A stretch of 37,207 nt of DNA from Lachnospiraceae bacterium (GTDB taxonomy: Bacteria > Bacillota > Clostridia > Lachnospirales > Lachnospiraceae), in the NCBI GenBank assembly GCA_021770245.1, contig JAETRI010000034.1, positions 1-37,207 on the forward strand. The letters run 5' to 3'. This document shows, piece after piece, positions 7,375 to 17,335 of the stretch (its first letter is position 1; each line of letters begins with the position of its first letter). The notes beneath the pieces are model-generated. The model was not told where the DNA came from. It did no database searches and saw only the letters and a list, made by a program, of their open reading frames with translations. Both the position numbers and the translations under genes were made by a program.

Positions 7375-8103
7375 ATGAAAAATGAATATGATAACGAAAA
7401 GTTTTTTGAAGAATACGGGAAAATGCCCCGCAGCAGAGACGGCCTGAGCGCTGCCGGAGAATGGCACCGGTTAAAGCCTTTGTTTCCTTCGCTCCGGGAG
7501 AAAACCGTCCTTGATTTGGGGTGCGGCTATGGCTGGCATTGTGCCTTCGCGGCAAAACAGGGAGCGGCAGGAGTGCTGGGGCTTGACTCGAGCATAAAAA
7601 TGATTGAGGAAGCAAAAAAGAGAAATGCAGGAAAACAAATCGAATACCGTGTCTGCGAAATAGAGGAATATGAGTACCCGGAATGTATGTGGGATTGTGT
7701 CGTTTCCAATCTGGCCCTGCACTATATTGAGGATATTGAGAAAATCTTTCAAATGGTACATAGGACATTGAAGCCGAAAGGCGTGTTCCTTTTTAACATG
7801 GAACATCCCGTTTTTACCGCAGGAGTCGGACAGGACTGGATTTATACAGAAGCGGGAGAGCCCCAATATTGGCCGGTTGATCGTTATTTCATTCCGGGAG
7901 AGCGAAACACACGCTTTTTAGGGTGCAGCGTAGTAAAACAGCATCACACACTCACACAGATATTGATGGGCTTACTGAATAACGGCTTTGCGCTTGAAGC
8001 TGTGGTGGAGGCGGAGCCGCCCGAAGAAATGATGGACGTTCCGGGAATGAAAGACGAATTACGCCGCCCAATGATGCTGTTGGTAAAAGCCATAAAAAAA
8101 TAG
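7375..8103 (+). CDS. Class I SAM-dependent methyltransferase
   Basis: A 242-residue methyltransferase of the small-molecule (UbiE/YcgJ-like) type. The SAM-binding motif is TVLDLGCGYGWHC near residues 45-57, followed by LGLDSS (motif II acidic end), a central VVSNLALHYIEDIE segment, and LKPKGVFLFNMEHP before the variable C-terminal substrate part. It is cytoplasmic with no membrane segment. The start at 7375 has AAGGA nine bases upstream; a TTG at 7369 in frame is too close to that site. The substrate is not evident. It sits between the sulfatase and a convergent MATE gene, separated from the sulfatase by two hairpins, so it is probably its own transcription unit. Confidence 0.85.
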   Translation: MKNEYDNEKFFEEYGKMPRSRDGLSAAGEWHRLKPLFPSLREKTVLDLGCGYGWHCAFAAKQGAAGVLGLDSSIKMIEEAKKRNAGKQIEYRVCEIEEYEYPECMWDCVVSNLALHYIEDIEKIFQMVHRTLKPKGVFLFNMEHPVFTAGVGQDWIYTEAGEPQYWPVDRYFIPGERNTRFLGCSVVKQHHTLTQILMGLLNNGFALEAVVEAEPPEEMMDVPGMKDELRRPMMLLVKAIKK

Positions 8104-8154
8104 ATTCCTGCGGCAGGGGAGGGCATGACCTTCTTATCGTATATAGATGATATG

Positions 8155-9486
8155 CTAGGGCGTGTTTTCCCAGGTGCCCCGTCTGTAGAATCCGATAGAA
8201 AGTATGGCGGCAGCACACCATCCGATTGGCCATGCACACCAGATGCCGGTTGCACCCAGCGCTGTTTTGGATAAACAGAAGGCAAGCAGTACACGCAGGA
8301 TTAAATCCGTAAAAGTCGCTATCATAAATTTTTTCATCATGCCGGCTCCTCTTAAAATTCCATCCGCCACTAACTTTGCGGAAACCACAAAATAGAAAGG
8401 GGACAGAATTTTCAGACAGGCAATGCCTGTGTGGATGGCAAGCTTAGTTGGAGTATCCAAAAAGAGCTTTAACACGATGCTTCCTCCGAAGAAATAGAGG
8501 AGGAACAGAGGAAGGCCCAGCATCCATACCAATTTTACACCGACGCCAAAGCCCTGCCTTACGCGGCCGGGCTTCCCGGCGCCGAGATTCTGTGCCGTAT
8601 AATTTGAAATCCCGTTCCCAAGCGTGGTAAACGAGGTGATTACCAGGTTATTCAACTTTATGGCCGCAGAATATCCGGCCATGACAGGTGCACCGAATCC
8701 GTTAATAATGCTCTGGATCATGATATTTCCTATGGAAATGAAGCTCTGCTGCAAAGTGCTTGGAACGGCAATCGCTACGATTTGTTTAAAAAGCCGCAAA
8801 CTGAAAAGAGGAGCTCTTTCTTTCCTTTCAACTTTGGATAGCCTGAGGAATACTGCAATCATTGCCAGAATGCAGCTGATTCCCTGACATAGAAACGTTG
8901 CCCATGCCACTCCGGCAACTCCCATATGAAATGCCTTGACAAACCAGATATCCGCTGCAATATTGGATAGGGAAGACACCATCAGAAAGTAAAACGGCGT
9001 TTTGGAATCCCCGAGCGCAGAGAAGATACCGGTAGCGATATTGTAGAAGAATACAAAAGGTAATCCCCATGAATAAATATCCAGATACAGCTTTGAATCC
9101 GCAAATACTTCTTTCGGAGTCCGGATGAACCGAAGCAGCATACCGGATCCGGCTATCCCGATGAGCATTAACAGGGCGCATACAAAACCGCTGAAAATAC
9201 AGGCAGTATAAACTGCGGTCTTCATTTCTTTATAGTCCTTGGCACCGAATAGCTTTGAAACGACTACGGAACATCCCATGTTGCAGCCGAAGGCAAAGGC
9301 AATAAAAATCAATGTGATTTCATAGCTGTTGCCTACCGCTGCAAGTGCATTCTCCCCTATGAAATTTCCGGCAACCAGGCTGTCGGCAATATTATAGAGC
9401 TGCTGAAAGATAATGCTGCCAAATAAGGGCATACAGAATTTCCATAGTACGGTCTGCGGCTTCCCCGCGGTCAGATCTTGATTCAT
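8155..9486 (-). CDS. MATE-family multidrug/small-molecule exporter
   Basis: A 443-residue integral membrane protein of the MATE (DinF/NorM-like) family, which uses a sodium or proton gradient to export compounds. The N-terminus has the family start LTAGKPQTVLWKFCMPLFG and the FQQLYNIADSLVAGNFIG loop. About twelve hydrophobic segments follow, with the internal repeat beginning near IAVPSTLQQSFISIGNIM. The start at 9486 is supported by AAGGAGG nine bases upstream; longer in-frame starts run through its own promoter. It is divergent from a LysR regulator, with 161 bp between them, and that regulator is the likely controller. Substrate unknown. Its stop lies 51 bp from that of the convergent methyltransferase. 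Confidence 0.9.
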   Translation of the reverse strand: MNQDLTAGKPQTVLWKFCMPLFGSIIFQQLYNIADSLVAGNFIGENALAAVGNSYEITLIFIAFAFGCNMGCSVVVSKLFGAKDYKEMKTAVYTACIFSGFVCALLMLIGIAGSGMLLRFIRTPKEVFADSKLYLDIYSWGLPFVFFYNIATGIFSALGDSKTPFYFLMVSSLSNIAADIWFVKAFHMGVAGVAWATFLCQGISCILAMIAVFLRLSKVERKERAPLFSLRLFKQIVAIAVPSTLQQSFISIGNIMIQSIINGFGAPVMAGYSAAIKLNNLVITSFTTLGNGISNYTAQNLGAGKPGRVRQGFGVGVKLVWMLGLPLFLLYFFGGSIVLKLFLDTPTKLAIHTGIACLKILSPFYFVVSAKLVADGILRGAGMMKKFMIATFTDLILRVLLAFCLSKTALGATGIWCAWPIGWCAAAILSIGFYRRGTWENTP

Positions 9487-9568
9487 TTCCAGAGGCCTCC
9501 TTTTCTTTAAAACAGTCGTCGTCAGACTGACAGTTCCAGAAAGCAGATTGTTTTTTCCAATCGGCAGT

Positions 9569-9597
9569 ATTATAATTCGTAACAAGATATGTGTAAA
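9569..9597 (-). promoter_or_regulatory. Promoter of the MATE gene
   Basis: On the minus strand TTTACA (complement of 9592-9597), a 17-bp spacer and TATAAT (complement of 9569-9574). The region up to the LysR start at 9648 should also hold the LysR binding sites; I could not pick a single convincing T-N11-A box by eye. Confidence 0.75.
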
Positions 9598-9647
9598 ATA
9601 TAAATTCTGCGATTGTGATATATGAAATTGACATGTGAGGAACGTCA

Positions 9648-10553
9648 ATGAACATCAGCTATGACTATTACAGAGTTTTCTATTATGTCGCAAAATACAA
9701 GAGTTTCACCGGAGCTGCCAAAGCACTTTTGAACAACCAGCCTAACGTTACCAGAATGATGAAAAAACTGGAAGGAGAACTGGGGTGTACATTGTTTGCA
9801 AGGCATCGACACGGTATAAAACTGACTCCGGAAGGGGAAAAGCTGTATGCGCATGTTTCCGTCGCCTTTGAACATATCCTGTGCGGAGAGGAAGAAATAG
9901 CCAGAGATAAAAGCCTGCAGTCAGGAATTGTTACGGTGGCAGCCAGCGAAATTGCGCTGTATTGTGTACTGCTTCCTGTTTTGAAAACCTTTCGGAAGAT
10001 TTACCCGGGCATCCGTATCAGGATACTGAACCAATCTACGCCGCAGGCAGTTGATGTGTTAAAAAAGGGACTGGCAGATTTCGCGATCGTAACGGAACCC
10101 TTTGAACTTTCTAATGGATTGGGGTCAAAGGTACTCCGAAGCATCCGGGAAGTGCCGGTATGCAGCGCGGCTTTTTCGCTTCCTGCAGGTACGATTCTTA
10201 CAGAAGAGCAGATAAAAAAATATTCATTGATCGGACTGGGGGAGCAGACTGCTTCTTTTCGCTTTTATTCCGATGTTTTCAACAGAATGGGTCTTTCCTT
10301 TATGCCTGATGTAGAAGCAGCTACGGCAGATCAGATTTTGCCGATGATAAAATCTGATCTGGGGATTGGCTTTGTGCCATTGGATTTCCTGAAAAAAGAA
10401 GAAATGGGGAAGCTGGTGATACTCAATATGAGACCGGAGATTCCTGCGAGAAATATATGTTTGATAAAACGGAAAGGGATTTCGCTGAGTCTTGCGGCTT
10501 CCGAATTGGAACATCGGATTTTATATAGGGATATCGATCCCTCCCCTACATGA
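9648..10553 (+). CDS. LysR-family transcriptional regulator
   Basis: A 301-residue LysR-type regulator. Residues 3-62 form the winged helix-turn-helix (YRVFYYVAKYKSFTGAAKAL, then TRMMKKLEGELGCTLFARH and LTPEGEKLY). Residues about 90-295 form the effector-binding domain, with VTVAASEIALYCVLLP and DFAIVTEPFE as typical strands. The start at 9648 has GAGGAA six bases upstream. It is divergent from the MATE gene, the classical arrangement in which the LysR protein controls both promoters and responds to a compound linked to the transporter. The effector is unknown. Confidence 0.9.
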   Translation: MNISYDYYRVFYYVAKYKSFTGAAKALLNNQPNVTRMMKKLEGELGCTLFARHRHGIKLTPEGEKLYAHVSVAFEHILCGEEEIARDKSLQSGIVTVAASEIALYCVLLPVLKTFRKIYPGIRIRILNQSTPQAVDVLKKGLADFAIVTEPFELSNGLGSKVLRSIREVPVCSAAFSLPAGTILTEEQIKKYSLIGLGEQTASFRFYSDVFNRMGLSFMPDVEAATADQILPMIKSDLGIGFVPLDFLKKEEMGKLVILNMRPEIPARNICLIKRKGISLSLAASELEHRILYRDIDPSPT

Positions 10554-10581
10554 CGCAGGCGGGGGCTTTGACCCGCCTGCG
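10554..10581. terminator. GC-rich hairpin after the LysR gene
   Basis: CGCAGGCGGG (10554-10563) pairs perfectly with CCCGCCTGCG (10572-10581) around an 8-base loop and starts at the LysR stop codon. It lacks a T-run, so it may be a weak or rho-assisted terminator. Confidence 0.5.
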
Positions 10582-10783
10582 GGGTGCCTGAACCGCTGCC
10601 GGAATATGTCCGAATTTTGCCTGGCAGCCAAAGATTCATTGCATTTAAAAGGAGGAACGGATATACTATAAGCAATGCAGGCGGGCTGCCAAGACAGGCG
10701 GAAGGGAAGGACGGGAATGACAGGGAAAATCGGCATCGGAAATCAGGGCCGTTCATACATTTGGCTCGTGCCGGATCCTGCCA
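10582..10783. other. Spacer without a supported gene
   Basis: I see no credible gene here. An open frame from 10584 has no ribosome binding site and overlaps the promoter and leader of the next gene. About 24 bases around 10602-10624 nearly repeat 2294-2317 (two mismatches), which may mark an old shared sequence. Confidence 0.4.
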
Positions 10784-10816
10784 CGGCTTGCGAAAGCCGC
10801 AGGCATATGTTAGAAT
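10780..10816 (+). promoter_or_regulatory. Promoter of the GH13 gene with an inverted repeat on its -35 box
   Basis: TTGCGA (10788-10793), a 17-bp spacer and TAGAAT (10811-10816). CGGCTT (10784-10789) and AAGCCG (10794-10799) flank a GCGA loop and overlap the -35 box, with TGCC/GGCA outside. That could be an operator for a repressor encoded elsewhere. Confidence 0.6.
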
Positions 10817-10841
10817 GATTTCAATGGATGGTGAATGGAAT

Positions 10842-10875
10842 GCCGCCTGACGGCGGCAGATTGAGAGGAAAAATG
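10842..10875 (+). repeat. Hairpin-RBS leader module, copy 2 (subtype A)
   Basis: GCCGCC (10842-10847), loop TGAC, GGCGGC (10852-10857), then AGATTGAGAGGAAAA and ATG at 10873. Compared with the rpoD copy the spacer has TTG where others have ATG. Confidence 0.75.
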
Positions 10876-12753
10876 ACACAGGAAATCACGATGAAAAGCA
10901 CCCTGCGGGAGGTATATGCCCATCCGGTGGGAAGGGACATACTCAAAAAGATCCTGCTTCAGGCCGGAATAGGGGAACAGGCGGTCATGGGCAGGCTGAC
11001 CGGAGGCATGACCCTGCGGGCCGTGTCGGCCCTCACCGGGAAATTCCTGGACAAAGCGTTCTGGAAATCCTTTTTAGAGCTGATGAACGGTGAGGCGGAT
11101 GTCCCGGAGGAAGCGCCTCTGGCTGAAGTCAGCCGTAAATGGTGGAAGGAAGCGGTCTTCTATCAGATCTATCCCAGAAGCTTTGCGGATTCCGACGGGG
11201 ACGGGATCGGCGATCTGGACGGGATACGCGGGAAGCTGGATTATCTGAAAAGCCTGGGGGTGGACGCGCTGTGGCTGTCCCCGATCTACGATTCCCCCAA
11301 TGATGATAACGGCTACGATATCAGGGACTACTACAAAATCATGGATGAATTCGGCACCATGGAGGATTTTGACCGGCTTGCGGGGGAAATCCATGCCCGG
11401 GGAATGCGGCTGGTGATGGATCTGGTGGTGAACCACACTTCGGATGAGCATATGTGGTTTAGGGAGGCGGTTCACAGTCCCTACAGCCCATATCATGATT
11501 ATTACCTGTTCCGGGAAAACGAAACCGGGAAGTCGCCGAACAACTGGACTTCTTTTTTCGGCAGGGGAGAGTACGGGGACGCCTGGAGGTATATTCCGGA
11601 AAACGACGAATGGGCCCTGCATCTTTTTTCCAAAAAACAGATGGATCTGAACTGGGATAATCCCAGGATGCGCGCCGATGTGATCGCCATGGTGAAGTGG
11701 TGGCTGGACAGGGGCGTGGACGGCTTTCGGCTGGATGTGATCAATTATATTTCCAAGACGGACGGACTGCCTGACGGAAACGAAAGTGTGGGAAAACTGA
11801 TCGGGTATGTGGGGATCGAGCATTATTTTTACGGCCCCCGTCTGCATGATTACCTGCGGGAACTGCGGGTAAAAGCCTTCGATCCCTACGATGCGTTTTC
11901 CGTAGGCGAGACGCCGGGGGTGGGGATGCAGATGGCAAAGCTTCTGACGGGAGAGGGACGCCATGAGCTGGACATGGTTTTTTCCTTCGACCATCTGGAA
12001 ACGCCGGGGCATACCCGCTTCGAGGATTATCGATATGACCTGAATTATTTGAAAAGCTATTATATGGAATGGATGGAGCAGTATGCCGGCCGTTATTGGA
12101 TGTCGCTTTTCTATGAGAACCATGACAACCCCAGGATGATCTCCAAGGTCAACCCGGATCCCGGGGTGCGCATGGCGCTGGGAAAGCTTTTGGGAACCAT
12201 ACAGTTTTTCCTGAAAGGGACGCCCTTTGTCTATCAGGGACAGGAGCTGGGGGCCGTAAACGGTACGTTTACGGATATTTCCCAGATCAGGGATGTGGAG
12301 AGCCGGAACCTGTATGAGGAATTTTGCAAAAGCATGGGAGAGGAAGAAGCCTTTGCCAGAATACTCGCGGGGACGAGGGACCACGCCAGGATCATGATGG
12401 ACTGGCAGGAGGCGGCCGTCCAGAGAAAAGACAGGGATTCCATGTATTTCTACTACAAGAAACTGATTGCGCTGCGGAAGAAATACCCGGCGCTGGTCTA
12501 TGGGGACGTGGAATTCGTATACGCGAAGAAAAAGGATGTTTTCGCCTGGTTCCGGAAGCTGGACAAAGACGTGTGGTATGTGGAATGCAATCTGAGCGGC
12601 AGGCGGATCAGGCGGCCCGCCTGGCCGGAGGGCACGGACGGGGGAAAGAGCCCGGATCGGGGCGGATTCCGGGGCGTACTGACGAATGCGGCGCACAGGG
12701 AGAAGGGATGGATGCAGCCCTACGAGACGGCGGTATATCACAGAAGCTTATAG
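10873..12753 (+). CDS. GH13 alpha-glucosidase (oligo-1,6-glucosidase type) with extra N-terminal domain
   Basis: A 626-residue enzyme whose residues 90-600 form a GH13 alpha-amylase-fold hydrolase of the oligo-1,6-glucosidase/alpha-glucosidase group, releasing glucose from short alpha-glucans in the cytoplasm. The opening WWKEAVFYQIYPRSF and all catalytic regions are present: DLVVNHTS (183-190), nucleophile D288 in GFRLDVIN, acid/base E346 in FSVGETPG, and D418 in ENHDNP. No signal peptide. Residues 1-88 precede the barrel and are unusual for the family: a small helical domain (VGRDILKKILLQAGIGEQAV, MTLRAVSALTG) resembling segments seen in some Lachnospiraceae glycosidases; its role is unknown. 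The start at 10873 follows GAGAGGA in the leader module. The GH2 gene follows 124 bp downstream. Confidence 0.9.
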   Translation: MTQEITMKSTLREVYAHPVGRDILKKILLQAGIGEQAVMGRLTGGMTLRAVSALTGKFLDKAFWKSFLELMNGEADVPEEAPLAEVSRKWWKEAVFYQIYPRSFADSDGDGIGDLDGIRGKLDYLKSLGVDALWLSPIYDSPNDDNGYDIRDYYKIMDEFGTMEDFDRLAGEIHARGMRLVMDLVVNHTSDEHMWFREAVHSPYSPYHDYYLFRENETGKSPNNWTSFFGRGEYGDAWRYIPENDEWALHLFSKKQMDLNWDNPRMRADVIAMVKWWLDRGVDGFRLDVINYISKTDGLPDGNESVGKLIGYVGIEHYFYGPRLHDYLRELRVKAFDPYDAFSVGETPGVGMQMAKLLTGEGRHELDMVFSFDHLETPGHTRFEDYRYDLNYLKSYYMEWMEQYAGRYWMSLFYENHDNPRMISKVNPDPGVRMALGKLLGTIQFFLKGTPFVYQGQELGAVNGTFTDISQIRDVESRNLYEEFCKSMGEEEAFARILAGTRDHARIMMDWQEAAVQRKDRDSMYFYYKKLIALRKKYPALVYGDVEFVYAKKKDVFAWFRKLDKDVWYVECNLSGRRIRRPAWPEGTDGGKSPDRGGFRGVLTNAAHREKGWMQPYETAVYHRSL

Positions 12754-12799
12754 AGAAGATCATGGGGATAGCGGGAGCCGGATGCGGCATGTCGGTTAG

Positions 12800-15961
<3,162 letters not shown>

Positions 15962-15992
15962 AAGAGGCCGCCGGAGCGGCCCGCAGGACATC

Positions 15993-16021
15993 AAAAAGAG
16001 GCCGCTTCGGCGGCCTCTTTT
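15993..16021. terminator. Bidirectional terminator between GH2 and phosphoesterase genes
   Basis: AAAGAGGCCGC (15995-16005) pairs perfectly with GCGGCCTCTTT (16010-16020) around a TTCG loop, with A-runs on the left and T-runs on the right, so it can stop transcripts from both sides. The stop codon of the leftward phosphoesterase gene lies within its right edge. Confidence 0.9.
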
Positions 16022-16883
16022 ACGATGACAGACCCGCTTCTTTCAGGGACTGCCGCCAGTACTTTTCGGGGATATCGGGCCAATGGCATGCACCTTCGCT
16101 TTCTTTGCATAGTTCCATGGCCCGGATCAGAGGGCCGGAATGATCCGGCGTGCCGTACCGCAGGAGATGCTGCGTGATTTGGCACCAGCAGGGCGCCTTT
16201 TCATTAAGACCGGTGGTATGCATTTCATCGATTACGGCTTCCACGTCATAGTCCAGACTTTGAAAATCGGGTATAAAACGGCTGTTCTCTCCCCGGAGGA
16301 TCAGAAACTGGGCTTGTCCGCCGCTGCCGGAGGGCATACCGACGGAGCCCGGATTCAGCGCCTGCTTTTCTCCGTGCCGGATCATTCCCTGCCTGTGGGT
16401 ATGGCCAAACAGAATATAAGGATGGATATTTCTCTCCATGAGGGCCAGGGTATCGGGGCAGTTTGGCTGCATTTTTTCGTTGACCCGGTTCGGAGAGCCG
16501 TGACACAGCGTCATGGGCGGCAGCCCGGGAAAGGCGAGCTCCATTTTGTAATCCAGGCTTTCGAAGAAATCCAGATCTGTGGGAAGCAGATTGTGGTAAG
16601 TATAAAAAAGGCATCCCGTGGTGGAATCATATTCCCGCCAGCCCTTTTCTTTGCTCTTCCTGTAATTGATCCAATATTCTTCTTTATTCCCCTTTATAAA
16701 ATAACAGGAATAGCTTTCTTTCAGGTCATATAGGATTTCCAGCGTCTTGCGCGGAGAGGCCAGCTCCCCGTTATAATCGCCCAGGAAGAGAAAGGTACGT
16801 ACGTTTTGGGCCAAAGCCGCGTCGATACACCGCTTCAGGGCAACATAGTTGCTGTGGATGTCGGAAATAACTGCGATCTGCAT
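16020..16883 (-). CDS. Calcineurin-like metallophosphoesterase
   Basis: A 287-residue YfcE-type metallophosphoesterase, a dinuclear-metal hydrolase of phosphomono- or diesters. Metal-site motifs in order: SDIHSN (7-12), FLGDYNG, GNKEEYW, CHGSPNR and GHTHRQG. The third motif is GNKE, not the GNHD/E of classical members; related small family members also vary here, so activity is likely but the substrate is open. It is a soluble protein of simple one-domain length plus a C-terminal extension of about 70 residues. The start at 16883 follows GAGAGGA in a leader module; an in-frame ATG lies 12 bases upstream inside the module. It is convergent with the GH2 gene and upstream of nothing else, so it is probably monocistronic. 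Confidence 0.85.
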   Translation of the reverse strand: MQIAVISDIHSNYVALKRCIDAALAQNVRTFLFLGDYNGELASPRKTLEILYDLKESYSCYFIKGNKEEYWINYRKSKEKGWREYDSTTGCLFYTYHNLLPTDLDFFESLDYKMELAFPGLPPMTLCHGSPNRVNEKMQPNCPDTLALMERNIHPYILFGHTHRQGMIRHGEKQALNPGSVGMPSGSGGQAQFLILRGENSRFIPDFQSLDYDVEAVIDEMHTTGLNEKAPCWCQITQHLLRYGTPDHSGPLIRAMELCKESEGACHWPDIPEKYWRQSLKEAGLSS

Positions 16884-16914
16884 GGTTCCTCTCATTCTGC
16901 CGCCGTCCGGCGGC
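16881..16914 (-). repeat. Hairpin-RBS leader module, copy 4 (subtype A, minus strand)
   Basis: In gene orientation: GCCGCC, loop GGAC, GGCGGC (complement of 16899-16914), then AGAATGAGAGGAACC and ATG at 16883. This is the only minus-strand copy in the window and it again points with its gene. Confidence 0.75.
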
Positions 16915-16977
16915 TTTTCGTTCAGAGGCATTTGTGCGGCAGCTTAAATGCCGGGTTTGCCCTGTGAGAAAAAACTC

Positions 16978-17006
16978 TTTCTATTTTCAATAAAATAGTA
17001 TATAAT
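16978..17006 (+). promoter_or_regulatory. Probable rho promoter
   Basis: Perfect TATAAT at 17001-17006; at 17-bp spacing the -35 position is TTTCTA (16978-16983), a weak match. It lies 330 bp upstream of rho, which implies a long leader. Confidence 0.55.
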
Positions 17007-17335
17007 TAGAAAAGCAAAGTCAAGCTTTGCATCTATATATCAGAAAACATATCTCGTTGGTGTACAGGATACTCCTGTATGCCATCAGGCAGGCACGGAC
17101 GGGGCAATGCTGTATTTGGCTCCGGCAGGGCCGGTTTTCCAGATTGAATCACCACATTTTATCAGACGTAAGAAGTTTGGATGTAAACTTCCAAACTTAC
17201 TATTGGCAGCAGTACCGCGGGCTCTGCCTGCGGTATGCAGGGGTATAAAAGAAATACCGGACGTGTTTTCAGGAAAATGAATGCGGACTATATTCCGGAT
17301 TCGTAAATCTGCGGGAGAAAGCAGGGAGGAACAGC
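17007..17335 (+). promoter_or_regulatory. Long structured leader of rho
   Basis: No supported gene lies in these 330 bases. Inverted repeats include TACAGGA/TCCTGTA (17063-17079, perfect, loop TAC), AAGTTTGG/CCAAACTT (17173-17198) and TACCGC/GCGGTA around 17213-17235. The rho ribosome binding site GGGAGG is at the end. Rho is autoregulated at its leader in several bacteria; the structures here fit such control but that is an inference. I did not recognise a known riboswitch. Confidence 0.45.

Noticed and set aside
9487-9647. A specific LysR box between the MATE and LysR genes
   Set aside because: Several loose T-N11-A matches exist in this AT-rich stretch; none stands out enough to list.
10584-10850. 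88-codon plus-strand frame between LysR and GH13 genes
   Set aside because: No ribosome binding site, no recognisable family, and it overlaps the GH13 promoter and leader hairpin.
11074-12741. 555-codon minus-strand frame opposite the GH13 gene
   Set aside because: Exact shadow of a well-supported gene with all catalytic motifs; its product is His/Pro-rich and unlike any protein.
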